A stretch of DNA of 64,000 nucleotides from Bacillus nitratireducens (lineage in GTDB: Bacteria > Bacillota > Bacilli > Bacillales > Bacillaceae_G). The stretch spans positions 1 to 64,000 of the forward strand of contig NZ_MAOC01000051.1 in the NCBI RefSeq assembly GCF_001884135.1. Direction: 5' to 3'. The notes beneath the pieces were generated by a model. That model made no database searches. It saw only the letters and a list, made by a program, of their open reading frames with translations, and was not told the origin of the DNA. Positions 29,016-37,774 of this stretch are shown here, one piece after another. A program made the translations under genes and the position numbers. Within the stretch, counting starts at the first letter, position 1, and each line of letters starts with the position of its first letter.

Positions 29016-29702
29016 ATGAAGGCGAAAGATTTAATCGAATTAAATAACCAAAAGCGCAAATTATTAACTACAGAAAATGAAACCGCCTATAGTGACATGT
29101 TAATATACATCCGCTTAGCTAAAGTACCAGAATACCACACAGAAGAACTGCTAATTGAAATTCTAGATCACCTTATTGAAGCCCAGCAAGAAGAAAAAAG
29201 TGCTTACGATATTTTTGGCGACGACTTACAGGCGTACTGTGACGAGCTAATTACTGCCCTACCGAAGCAAAGTTTATGGGAACAATTATCAATCCCTTCA
29301 TTTATAACTTGTTACCTGCTAGCAATATACTTTACTATTTCGTCCGTAATTGCATTTGTATTCCCCTTATTTTCAAATGAGGCACGTTTTAAATTTGTAC
29401 ACATTGATTTCATTTATCTGCTCGCATTTATCTTGTCCGTACATCTTATGATACGTTTTGTTTTCGATTTTATTAACACTGATTTATTTAAAAATAAAAC
29501 AACTATTTTGAGGCATATAGGAAGTTTTTTAATACGCCATAGCCTATGGATACTATTAATCGGTATTTCCTTTTTATTTATTAAACAGCCCTATGCTACA
29601 TTACAAATCTCACCTTGGATCGGCACTTTACTAGCCATCTCTTGCTATGCACTATATAAACTTTTCTTCAAAAAAGAATACTTAGAATTTAAAAAGGAGT
29701 AA
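29016..29702 (+). CDS. PadR-linked membrane protein, paralog A
   Basis: 228 residues. A soluble N-terminal domain of about 85 residues (LIELNNQKRKLLTTENETAY..., EAQQEEKSAYDIFGDDLQAYCDELI) is followed by four hydrophobic helices. Resembles HAAS/DUF1129-type proteins that accompany PadR regulators. I took ATG at 29016, eight bases from GGGGAG; GTG 29007 and ATG 29010 are closer to it. Its N-terminal domain is clearly paralogous to the next gene. Function unknown. Confidence 0.8.
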   Translation: MKAKDLIELNNQKRKLLTTENETAYSDMLIYIRLAKVPEYHTEELLIEILDHLIEAQQEEKSAYDIFGDDLQAYCDELITALPKQSLWEQLSIPSFITCYLLAIYFTISSVIAFVFPLFSNEARFKFVHIDFIYLLAFILSVHLMIRFVFDFINTDLFKNKTTILRHIGSFLIRHSLWILLIGISFLFIKQPYATLQISPWIGTLLAISCYALYKLFFKKEYLEFKKE

Positions 29703-29709
29703 TGAGGTT

Positions 29710-30378
29710 ATGACCGAAAAAGAAATGGTTAAGTTAAACAATGAAAAAAGAAAGTTATTAACAGCTGAAAACGAAGCTGCCTATGGAGATATGCTTATTT
29801 ATTTACGTTTTACTAGCGTTCCGCAAAAGCAAATGGAAGAATTGCTTTTAGAAATATTGGATCATCTTTTAGAAGCGCAAGAAGATGGTAAAAATGCACA
29901 TGATATTTTCGGAGAAGATTTAAAAACTTACTGCGATGAATTGATTAATTCTTCAGAACATCAAAATTCTCTCCAACAAGCTGCCGTTATTGGATTTGCA
30001 GTTAGTTTATTATTAGCTATTCAAATTGGATACGATACATTCACTACTCTTATGCAAAAACTATTTTCAGATACAAACACTTCAGGAATTCCATTTAGTA
30101 TTCCTGGAACAATATTATCTGCTATCGTTTTAACAATTGGTGCTTTCATAACTTTTTCGTTATTTAGACGTTTTTCTTTTACAATACTAGTTTCCTGGAA
30201 ACAACAAGCACTTCTCTTATTATCAGTATTTATACCTTTTGTCTTATCAGTTTTTTCAAACGTATTTTTTAAAACACAACCGTACTTATTTTATAATTTA
30301 TCTATTTGGCAAGGTACTCTTGTGACACTTTCTTTTTATATTCTATACAAATTTTTATATAAAACATCTAAATTTTAA
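29710..30378 (+). CDS. PadR-linked membrane protein, paralog B
   Basis: 222 residues, same layout as its neighbour: soluble domain (MVKLNNEKRKLLTAENEAAYGDMLIY, EAQEDGKNAHDIFGEDLKTYCDELI) and four hydrophobic helices. The N-terminal domains are highly similar while the membrane halves have diverged, suggesting local duplication. Separated from paralog A by 7 bp and followed by a terminator, so padR-A-B is one operon. Confidence 0.8.
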   Translation: MTEKEMVKLNNEKRKLLTAENEAAYGDMLIYLRFTSVPQKQMEELLLEILDHLLEAQEDGKNAHDIFGEDLKTYCDELINSSEHQNSLQQAAVIGFAVSLLLAIQIGYDTFTTLMQKLFSDTNTSGIPFSIPGTILSAIVLTIGAFITFSLFRRFSFTILVSWKQQALLLLSVFIPFVLSVFSNVFFKTQPYLFYNLSIWQGTLVTLSFYILYKFLYKTSKF

Positions 30379-30402
30379 CAGCCTTTCAAAAGGCTGTTTT
30401 TC
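30376..30402 (+). terminator. Terminator of padR operon
   Basis: Stem AACAGCCTTT-CA-AAAGGCTGTT followed by TTTC. Confidence 0.85.
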
Positions 30403-30475
30403 TTCTGTCTAATTTTACAAATTGAAAAATTTCATAAAGAAAATAAGAAAAATGCAAAATAATTAAAGTTAATTG

Positions 30476-30505
30476 TTGACGTGATGCTTTTATTATCGGT
30501 ATCAT
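30476..30505 (+). promoter_or_regulatory. Probable sigma-A promoter
   Basis: -35 TTGACG (30476-30481), 18-bp spacer, -10 TATCAT (30500-30505), about 75 bp ahead of the 280-residue proline-rich protein gene. Confidence 0.5.
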
Positions 30506-30578
30506 AAATCTTCGTGAGCAATTATTTTTCGTTATACGATTTTTTTATTATTACTGAATTTTTGAGAGGAGAAATTAG

Positions 30579-31421
30579 ATGTCAGTTAAGAAGAAAACGC
30601 AAGTACGCACCGGCAAAATGGTACGTGAACTAATGTTAGCAGACGAAGATGTAAATGCTTCGCTAATTATGGTATATAGTGAAAACGGTGTAAACGCAGA
30701 AATTAAAATCGAGGGCTTAACGCCGAAATGTAACGAAGAATTATTTTTGAGCGGAAACGTGGATTGGAACAAGAGTGTTATTTATAAAATTGTTGATTTC
30801 ACTGGGAACGCTGAAGTTGGTAAAGTTACATTAACAGCGATGAACAAAAACAATGTTTCTCTAGAAGTTGAACGCGTTATGTGGAGCAAAGAAAATAAAG
30901 AAGCTGCTGAGCAAGAAGAAACAGTTGTAGAAGCTACTCCGAAAAAAGAAGTAGTTGTAGAAGCTCCAAAAGCAGTTACACCTGCTCCAAAGCCTGTTAC
31001 GCGAGTAGAAACACCTGCTACTGCACCTAAACCTACTCCGGTACCAACACCGAAGCCAGTAAGTGTTGAGGCAGCTGTAGAACTATCTACTCCAGCACCT
31101 GTGAAAAAAACAGTACCTACTCCAGTTAAAAAGCAAGAGACAGCACCGGTTACTCCTGCAAAACCAAAGCAACCTGCTTTGACTGAAACAAATACAAAAC
31201 TACAAGAAAATTATGTTAAACTTGTGAAAAAGACAATTGAAGTTTGTCAAGATTACGAGCTTGGCATCGACATAGATGATTCTATTGAAGGATTAAAAGA
31301 AGAGCTACAAAGCCAAGGTATTAGCGTTACATTCGACAAAGAAATTATGGACGTTGTAAATCGCCTTCGTTCTTTACAAGATAAAGGAATCAAAGTAGAA
31401 AAAGTACTTAATTTACTATAA
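30579..31421 (+). CDS. Three-part protein with Pro/Thr/Lys-rich linker, function unknown
   Basis: 280 residues, strong SD (GAGAGGAG). Part 1 (about 1-105) looks like a compact beta-rich domain (TGKMVRELMLADEDVNASLI, GNVDWNKSVIYKIVDF). Part 2 (about 106-205) is low complexity, rich in P, T, K, V and A (repeated APKPV, TPKP, TPVKK). Part 3 (about 206-280) is charged and helical (LVKKTIEVCQDYELGIDIDD, VNRLRSLQDKG). No signal peptide or membrane helix. I do not recognise a family; it could be a spore or stress structural protein. Monocistronic by its promoter and terminator. Confidence 0.8.
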   Translation: MSVKKKTQVRTGKMVRELMLADEDVNASLIMVYSENGVNAEIKIEGLTPKCNEELFLSGNVDWNKSVIYKIVDFTGNAEVGKVTLTAMNKNNVSLEVERVMWSKENKEAAEQEETVVEATPKKEVVVEAPKAVTPAPKPVTRVETPATAPKPTPVPTPKPVSVEAAVELSTPAPVKKTVPTPVKKQETAPVTPAKPKQPALTETNTKLQENYVKLVKKTIEVCQDYELGIDIDDSIEGLKEELQSQGISVTFDKEIMDVVNRLRSLQDKGIKVEKVLNLL

Positions 31422-31457
31422 AAATAAGGAGATGGCGGTCGCCATCTCCTTATTTTT
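31421..31457. terminator. Bidirectional terminator
   Basis: Perfect 17-bp arms (AAAATAAGGAGATGGCG and complement, loop GT) between the proline-rich protein gene and convergent lipM. Confidence 0.92.
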
Positions 31458-32286
31458 TATAATTCCATTCGTTACTTTCATACTTCTCTTTTGCTAATGT
31501 TTGAACTTCATGAAGCTGTTCTTCTGTTAGTTCATACGGCACAAGCTCTATATCTAATCCTTTTTCAAATCCAGTTTCAAATGCTTTAATTAACTGTTCA
31601 ATCGTAAATGTACGATCTGTTAATTCATTAATCGCTACCGCTTTAGAAGAAAACATATTTTTCATACGCTCTTTTACACGTTCATTCGGGAATAAAAATA
31701 GATCGTATAACTCATCTAAATCTATTTCTAACGGAATAGAACCGTGCTGTAAAATAACACCTTTTTGACGTGTTTGAGCACTGCCTGCGATTTTTCTTCC
31801 TTCCACTACAATCTCATACCAAGATGGTGCATCAAAACATACACCTGAACGTGGGTTTTTCAAATTTTCACGATCCGCTTCTGTTTTGGGAACCGCATAA
31901 TATGCTTCTAATCCTAATGCCTTAAAACCGTCTAATAACCCTTGCGAAATCACGCGATACGCTTCTGTAACTGTTTTTGGCATATTTGGATGATCTTCAG
32001 ACACAATAACACTGTACGTTAATTCTTTATCATGTAATACACCCCTGCCGCCTGTTTGACGACGAACGAAACCATATTCCTTTTCGTTAACTACATCCAT
32101 ATTAATGTCTTTTTCGACACGCTGAAAATACCCGACTGTTAGTGTCGGCACTTCCCATTCATAAAAACGAATTGTTGGCGGCATTTTCTTTTCACTTTGC
32201 CAATTTAATAAGCATTCATCTAACGCCATATTAAATGCTGGTGAACATTGACCAGAGTTAATATAACACCATTTTTCTTTTCCCAT
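31450..32286 (-). CDS. lipM: Octanoyl-[GcvH]:protein N-octanoyltransferase LipM
   Basis: Transfers octanoate from acyl carrier protein to GcvH, starting lipoic acid synthesis. 278 residues, BPL/LPL catalytic fold with [19 protein letters not shown], catalytic C150 in [11 protein letters not shown] and [18 protein letters not shown]. Start ATG at 32284-32286 after GAGGTG. Functionally linked to the gcv operon about 9 kb away, since GcvH is the lipoyl relay protein. Confidence 0.95.
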   Translation of the reverse strand: MGKEKWCYINSGQCSPAFNMALDECLLNWQSEKKMPPTIRFYEWEVPTLTVGYFQRVEKDINMDVVNEKEYGFVRRQTGGRGVLHDKELTYSVIVSEDHPNMPKTVTEAYRVISQGLLDGFKALGLEAYYAVPKTEADRENLKNPRSGVCFDAPSWYEIVVEGRKIAGSAQTRQKGVILQHGSIPLEIDLDELYDLFLFPNERVKERMKNMFSSKAVAINELTDRTFTIEQLIKAFETGFEKGLDIELVPYELTEEQLHEVQTLAKEKYESNEWNYKK

Positions 32287-32390
32287 CCTGCACCTCATAT
32301 AACCAATTATTTTTCACATTCTCTAGTCTACCAAATTCGACAAAATTTGTGAAAGAATACGAAATTTCTTCATATATGCGAATGAATCTG

Positions 32391-32418
32391 TTGCATAAAT
32401 ACATATGGGCATTATAAT
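32391..32418 (+). promoter_or_regulatory. Promoter of rhodanese gene
   Basis: -35 TTGCAT (32391-32396), 16-bp spacer, -10 TATAAT (32413-32418). Confidence 0.5.
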
Positions 32419-32456
32419 ATTGAAAGTAGGATTAGAAAAAAGGGAGCGATAGAACC

Positions 32457-32840
32457 GTGTCAACAAGTTGGATTATTTTATTAGCCGTAATCGTAGCGTT
32501 CATCGGTTACACTGTATGGATGTATTTCTATCAGAAAAAATTAATTAAAACTCTTACAGAAGAAGAATTTCGCGCTGGCTACCGTAAAGCACAGCTTATC
32601 GATATTCGCGAAGCAGACGAATATAGCGCAGGGCACATTTTAGGTGCACGTAACATTCCGTTATCACAAATTCGCCTTCGCCACAAAGAACTTCGCCAAG
32701 ATCAACCTGTTTATTTATACTGCCAAAGCGGATTCCGTACAGGCCGTGCAGCTCAATACTTAAAAAAGCAAGGATACAAAGATTTCTACCAATTAAAAGG
32801 TGGATTTAAATCTTGGTCAGGCAAAATTAAAAAGAAATAA
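32457..32840 (+). CDS. yqhL: Membrane-anchored rhodanese-like protein (YqhL)
   Basis: 127 residues: N-terminal membrane helix (about 5-24) and one rhodanese domain with the active-site loop CQSGFRT (C89) and DIREADEYSAGHILGARNIPL. Likely a persulfide-carrying sulfurtransferase facing the cytoplasm. GTG start, GGGAG upstream. Divergent from lipM, as in B. subtilis. Confidence 0.92.
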   Translation: MSTSWIILLAVIVAFIGYTVWMYFYQKKLIKTLTEEEFRAGYRKAQLIDIREADEYSAGHILGARNIPLSQIRLRHKELRQDQPVYLYCQSGFRTGRAAQYLKKQGYKDFYQLKGGFKSWSGKIKKK

Positions 32841-32846
32841 CATACA

Positions 32847-32876
32847 AAAACTAGCTGTATAATTCAGCTAGTTTTT
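32847..32876. terminator. Bidirectional terminator
   Basis: Stem AAAACTAGCTG / CAGCTAGTTTT with T-runs, between convergent yqhL and the lipoprotein gene. Confidence 0.85.
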
Positions 32877-33437
32877 TCATTCCATATTGTTCGCAATGTA
32901 CAGTAGATTTTGTTTAATCACATCTCCATCTTTCTCGTCTACATTACGATATAATAGCTGATATTCAATCCCCTTCTCTTTCCATATAAGCGTAGCAAAT
33001 TCGTCCCCTCGCTCGTAATCATCCTTATTTTTAAAATAAGCAGGTGCTCCATTATTCAATTTCATTTGTTCTTGAAATCGATTCTCTTCTACGAGGTATG
33101 GAAAACTGTAAGAAAAGTTGGCCACTGTTAATTCTATATAATCGTGCCTTCCTTTCTCTTGTTGCTTATATTTAATCGTTAAGACAGTATTCTTCTTTCC
33201 CATCGTTCTTACCTCTCCCTTCACATCACTCGTAATGTCATAAGGTAAAAACGTTGGAACTTTAAACTTCTCTGGAAAATATTTTGGAAGTTCCTTTAGG
33301 GGAATCGGATCAGTAACACGGTCCTTAGCCCCTCCTGTTGTTCCTACAAATGTTTTTTCTTCTTGCATCGTTTGTTGAAATGAACATGAGCTAAGTATTA
33401 CACTAGAAAACACGAAACAAATGATTCCTTTTTTCAA
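32877..33437 (-). CDS. Predicted lipoprotein, function unknown
   Basis: 186 residues. Signal peptide MKKGIICFVFSSVILSSCSF with lipobox LSSC (C18 lipidated), so membrane-anchored outside the cytoplasm. The mature part has KYFPEKFKVPTFLPYDI and IWKEKGIEYQLLYRNV, like DUF4367-type domains in other Bacillus lipoproteins; family not certain. TTG start with AAAGGGCGG seven bases upstream. Confidence 0.82.
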   Translation of the reverse strand: MKKGIICFVFSSVILSSCSFQQTMQEEKTFVGTTGGAKDRVTDPIPLKELPKYFPEKFKVPTFLPYDITSDVKGEVRTMGKKNTVLTIKYKQQEKGRHDYIELTVANFSYSFPYLVEENRFQEQMKLNNGAPAYFKNKDDYERGDEFATLIWKEKGIEYQLLYRNVDEKDGDVIKQNLLYIANNME

Positions 33438-34705
<1,268 letters not shown>

Positions 34706-34707
<2 letters not shown>

Positions 34708-34740
34708 AAAGGAGCGTTAACTATAGCGCTCTTTTTTTCA
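34706..34740 (+). terminator. Terminator of lacI-family gene
   Basis: Stem GAGCG / CGCTC with a ten-base loop inside a longer A/T-flanked repeat, then seven T. Confidence 0.7.
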
Positions 34741-34752
34741 ACTCTTCACCTA

Positions 34753-34800
34753 TTGACTTTATATTTTCCATCTCATATAATTAACCTAACGAACGGTAGG
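34753..34800 (+). promoter_or_regulatory. tetR promoter and operator
   Basis: -35 TTGACT (34753-34758), 17 bp, -10 TATAAT (34776-34781). The inverted repeat CCTAAC-GAAC-GGTAGG (34785-34800) covers the expected transcription start. The same repeat recurs before the SMR genes at 35429. Confidence 0.75.
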
Positions 34801-34812
34801 TAGGGGATGAAA

Positions 34813-35388
34813 ATGACAGCAAACCGCATTAAAGCTGTAGCACTTTCTCATTTCGCACGCTACGGCTATGAAGGAACTTCATTAGCAAATATTGCTCAAG
34901 AAGTCGGGATTAAAAAACCATCGATTTACGCACACTTTAAAGGAAAAGAAGAGTTGTACTTTACATGTTTAGAGGCTGCTCTTCAAAAAGATGTACAGAG
35001 CTTCACAGATGATATTGAAAAATTTTCAACGTCATCTACAGAAGAACTCCTCGTAAGTCTGTTAAAAGGCTATGCAAAACGATTTGGTGAAAGTGAAGAA
35101 TCAATGTTTTGGTTACGAACTTCTTATTTTCCGCCTGATGCATTTCGCGAACAAATTATTGATAAAGCAAATGTACACATTGAGAACGTTGGAAAACTTT
35201 TATTCCCTGTATTTAAAAGGGCAAGCGAGCAAGATGAGCTGCATAACATTGAAGTAAAAGATGCCTTAGAGGCTTTTCTATGCTTACTTGACGGTCTTAT
35301 GGTTGAACTACTATACGCAGGTTTAAATCGTTTTGAGACACGTTTAGACGCTTCTTGGAAAGTGTTTTGGCGCGGACTTTCAAACTGA
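34813..35388 (+). CDS. TetR family regulator of SMR efflux pair
   Basis: 191 residues: TetR HTH (AVALSHFARYGYEGTSLANIAQEVGIKKPSIYAHFKGKEEL) and a helical ligand-binding domain. ATG at 34813 is six bases from TAGGGG; ATG 34807 is the alternative. The shared operator upstream of this gene and of the SMR pair indicates it represses both; the inducer is probably a cationic compound carried by the pumps. Confidence 0.9.
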   Translation: MTANRIKAVALSHFARYGYEGTSLANIAQEVGIKKPSIYAHFKGKEELYFTCLEAALQKDVQSFTDDIEKFSTSSTEELLVSLLKGYAKRFGESEESMFWLRTSYFPPDAFREQIIDKANVHIENVGKLLFPVFKRASEQDELHNIEVKDALEAFLCLLDGLMVELLYAGLNRFETRLDASWKVFWRGLSN

Positions 35389-35418
35389 CGGATTGCTCCT
35401 TTGCAATGCGTCGTTTTT
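35387..35418 (+). terminator. Terminator-like hairpin between tetR and SMR genes
   Basis: GACGGATTGC-loop-GCAATGCGTC, nine of ten pairs, followed by GTTTTT. It may terminate or attenuate tetR transcripts before the efflux genes. Confidence 0.5.
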
Positions 35419-35428
35419 AAGCCCTTTA

Positions 35429-35444
35429 CCTAACGACTGGTAGG
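35429..35444 (+). promoter_or_regulatory. Second TetR operator, before SMR genes
   Basis: CCTAAC-GACT-GGTAGG, same half-sites and spacing as the tetR operator, immediately ahead of AAGGAG of the first SMR gene. A promoter with clear -35/-10 boxes is not obvious here. Confidence 0.7.
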
Positions 35445-35459
35445 AAGGAGAAATAACAT

Positions 35460-35792
35460 ATGGCATGGATTTATGTAATCATAGCTGGTATTATTGAAAT
35501 CTTTTGGGTGATTGGACTTAAAAAAGCGGAGGCACCACTTGAATGGGCTGGTGTTGCTCTATTAATTACAATTAGTTTCGTCTTATTATTTAGAGCTTAT
35601 AAAGATTTACCTGTCGGCACTGTATACGCAGTCTTTACAGGAATTGGAGCTGGTGGAATCGTTCTTACAGAGATTTTCATCTTTGGAGAACCTTTCTCTA
35701 TTGTAAAAGTATTATTAATCGGTTTAATCTTCTTCGGAGTAATTGGTTTAAAACGAGTAACAGAAGAAAAAGAAGCGAAGGAGGCCGCATAA
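35460..35792 (+). CDS. Small multidrug resistance (SMR) transporter subunit 1
   Basis: 110 residues, four membrane helices, starting MAWIYVIIAGIIEIFWVIGLKKA with the essential membrane glutamate E13 and W16. Proton-coupled exporter of small cations. Adjacent to a second SMR gene, so the two probably act as a heterodimer like YkkCD. The C-terminal TEEKEAKEAA is charged. No guanidine-I (ykkC) riboswitch seen upstream. Confidence 0.93.
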   Translation: MAWIYVIIAGIIEIFWVIGLKKAEAPLEWAGVALLITISFVLLFRAYKDLPVGTVYAVFTGIGAGGIVLTEIFIFGEPFSIVKVLLIGLIFFGVIGLKRVTEEKEAKEAA

Positions 35793-35793
35793 A

Positions 35794-36108
35794 ATGGCTT
35801 GGGTATTTTTAATTCTAGCTGGTATTTGTGAAATTATTGGTGTACTCTTTATGAAAGTAGCCACTGAAAAGAAAGGCTGGGCACCAAAAGTTATTTTAAT
35901 CGCTAACTTCGGCGTAAGCTTCTTCTTCTTATCTCTTGCGATGGACACATTACCGATGGGAACTGCTTACGCAATTTGGACTGGAATCGGAACTGCCGGA
36001 AGTGCACTTCTAGGTATTCTTATTTTCCGCGAATCAGCGGATTGGCGTCGTCTTGCCTTCTTAAGCTGCATTCTATGCGGTGCTGTTGGCTTAAAACTAT
36101 TAAGCTAA
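35794..36108 (+). CDS. Small multidrug resistance (SMR) transporter subunit 2
   Basis: 104 residues, four helices, MAWVFLILAGICEIIGVLFMKVA with E13. One base after the first SMR stop, so translationally coupled; probable YkkD-like partner. The two subunits differ in helix 1-2 loop charge, as expected for dual-topology heterodimers. Confidence 0.93.
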   Translation: MAWVFLILAGICEIIGVLFMKVATEKKGWAPKVILIANFGVSFFFLSLAMDTLPMGTAYAIWTGIGTAGSALLGILIFRESADWRRLAFLSCILCGAVGLKLLS

Positions 36109-36123
36109 CGTGAGGTGACTGTC

Positions 36124-36381
36124 ATGTGGAAAGAAAAAGGAAAACAAATATTAGCATGGATTACACTCGGGATCGTCATTCTATTACAAATAAGTTTTCA
36201 TATAATAGAATGGTTGTTTCATAGAGTAATATCCATTCTTACATTTCTTCCTAACATGGCACTTGAAATTGCATCTATCGTTTGGTCAATTATTGCCTCC
36301 ATTGCAATCGTGATTATATGGAGTATTGCCAAACTATGGAATAAGTTATTTAAAAAGGACAGTACTTCTGAAAAAGAGTAA
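36124..36381 (+). CDS. Small membrane protein downstream of SMR pair
   Basis: 85 residues, two long hydrophobic segments (about 10-30 and 38-67) and a basic-acidic tail (LWNKLFKKDSTSEKE). ATG at 36124 after GTGAGGTG, 15 bp past SMR subunit 2, so likely in the same operon. No family recognised. Confidence 0.75.
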   Translation: MWKEKGKQILAWITLGIVILLQISFHIIEWLFHRVISILTFLPNMALEIASIVWSIIASIAIVIIWSIAKLWNKLFKKDSTSEKE

Positions 36382-36392
36382 CTGTCCTTTTT
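36354..36392 (+). terminator. Terminator of SMR operon
   Basis: Stem AAAAAGGACAGT / ACTGTCCTTTTT around the end of the 85-residue gene. Confidence 0.8.
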
Positions 36393-36397
36393 TATGT

Positions 36398-36586
36398 CTA
36401 TTCAGATTTTCTATAGAAATTTGATGTGATAAGACAAAGCAAACCAGCTATGACAACACTCATACCAATCCCTTTTTGCAAATTAGGAAATGGTGATGGG
36501 ATATCTGAGTAAAAACTCACTAATATGAGACCGATTGAAAATAAAAGTACTCCTATTCTATATAACCATTTTCTTTTGTTCATCAT
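36398..36586 (-). CDS. Small two-helix membrane protein
   Basis: 62 residues: MMNKRKWLYRIGVLLFSIGLILVSFYS, a short Pro/Ser loop, and IGMSVVIAGLLCLITS, ending in a basic tail. Strong SD AGGAGGGAG. ATG 36586 or the next codon starts it. Function unknown. Confidence 0.65.
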   Translation of the reverse strand: MMNKRKWLYRIGVLLFSIGLILVSFYSDIPSPFPNLQKGIGMSVVIAGLLCLITSNFYRKSE

Positions 36587-36654
36587 TCTCCCTCCTAAAA
36601 TTTTTCATACCCTCCTTTCTTTTGGACATACTACCTAAAAAAGGAGTGAATAAT

Positions 36655-36804
36655 ATGCAAAATTCTATACATAAGCAGATCCTATTTTTATTTTTCCTCT
36701 TTCTCACTCTCATCATCGTTTTCAGCTTTATCTTACATACTCCGAAAGATGTGCCTAATAGTGTTTCTTTTTATAAACTTTTGCTCTCATATTGCCGTTA
36801 TTGA
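36655..36804 (+). CDS. Small single-pass membrane peptide
   Basis: 49 residues: MQNSIHKQILFLFFLFLTLIIVFSFIL then a polar tail (HTPKDVPNSVSFYKLLLSYCRY). Start ATG with AAAGGAGTG upstream; the frame begins at 36535 but the SD marks 36655. Unknown; could be a membrane-acting peptide. Confidence 0.55.
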   Translation: MQNSIHKQILFLFFLFLTLIIVFSFILHTPKDVPNSVSFYKLLLSYCRY

Positions 36805-36808
36805 AGAA

Positions 36809-36835
36809 GGTGCCTTTTATGAGGCACCTTTTAAA
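36809..36835. terminator. Bidirectional terminator
   Basis: Stem AAGGTGCC-TTTTATGA-GGCACCTT between the 49-aa gene and the convergent permease gene. Confidence 0.75.
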
Positions 36836-37427
36836 ATTCTCTCTTCTCATATAATTTTACTGAAACGAAGACAGATGCTATGAACATGCATATTGAACTA
36901 ATAAACAATAAACTATTGTATAGATGAATTTGTTCCAGGTTGATTTGAAAGATCATCTCGAAAATAACAATCGGTGCTATGAGTATTAATATCGTAATAA
37001 AAACCATTTTTTTATATGCTAGCCAAAACGATAACGGCAATGCAAAGCTTAAATATACTAAAATAAAACTAATACTAGTAACCACTGTCGTTTCAATAAA
37101 TTCAACTACATTAACTCCATTCTTCATTCCCATCGCGAAACAACCGACCGTTACACTTATAAAAAGAATAATAATTGCTACTATATACTTTGCAAATACA
37201 ATTTGTTTTTTCGATATTGGCAAACTATTTAATATGACTTCACTCTCATTTTTACCATCAGCTTCAAACGTTTTTATCGTCGCCATAACTGTAAAAATGA
37301 CCGACATAATTACGAATACATTTCCCGTATCTTTTAAGGCCATATAAAAGAGAATTGGATATAGTATGTACCACATTAAGAATTTCCATTGGACGATGAA
37401 ATCTTTTAAAATTAGTTGTTTCAACAC
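36831..37427 (-). CDS. ABC-2 type transporter permease 1
   Basis: 198 residues, six membrane helices, starting MLKQLILKDFIVQWKFLMWYI; carries ILNSLPISKKQIVFAKYIV, the signature shared by the permeases of this cluster. Last gene of a GntR-ATPase-permease unit; lies after a decayed paralog. Substrate unknown, possibly antimicrobial peptide or lipid-II-binding drug, as in other YtrA-type clusters. Confidence 0.85.
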   Translation of the reverse strand: MLKQLILKDFIVQWKFLMWYILYPILFYMALKDTGNVFVIMSVIFTVMATIKTFEADGKNESEVILNSLPISKKQIVFAKYIVAIIILFISVTVGCFAMGMKNGVNVVEFIETTVVTSISFILVYLSFALPLSFWLAYKKMVFITILILIAPIVIFEMIFQINLEQIHLYNSLLFISSICMFIASVFVSVKLYEKREF

Positions 37428-37441
37428 TATTCTCCTCTCTC

Positions 37442-37743
37442 TTACAAATCACGCTCATTATACAAGTTAATTGAGAGTAACATTGATATAATATATAAAA
37501 GAAAAAGTCCTACTATAAAGCAAACATTTACGACTAGACTCGTGCTCCAAACATTCTCTACATCTAACCACACGTTACTTACAATCACTCCACTTAAATA
37601 CCCCAATGCAAGTCTAGCGAACGGAGCAATTTGTTTTGCACTGCTATATCCTACTGAAAATTCGATTGGGAGTACGATTAAGATAAGCTAACCCTAACTT
37701 TCTTTGCAACATCATATCTTTTAAAATTAGTTTCTTTATCATT
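37442..37743 (-). pseudogene. Decayed ABC-2 permease gene
   Basis: ATG at 37741-37743 follows TAGGAGGTG and encodes MIKKLILKDMMLQRKLGLAYL, the family N-terminus. The reading frame then meets TAG after about 31 codons. A shifted frame continues as LIVLPIEFSVGYSSAKQIA and so on to the family-type C-terminus SMLLSINLYNERDL and TAA at 37442. Most of the central four helices are missing. So this is a permease with an internal deletion that also shifted frame. Confidence 0.85.
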
Positions 37744-37774
37744 TATTACACCTCCTAATATGAAAATGTCACTT

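Noticed and set aside
35389-35460. Guanidine-I (ykkC) riboswitch before the SMR pair
   Set aside because: Only a simple hairpin and a TetR operator are present; no ykkC core sequences.
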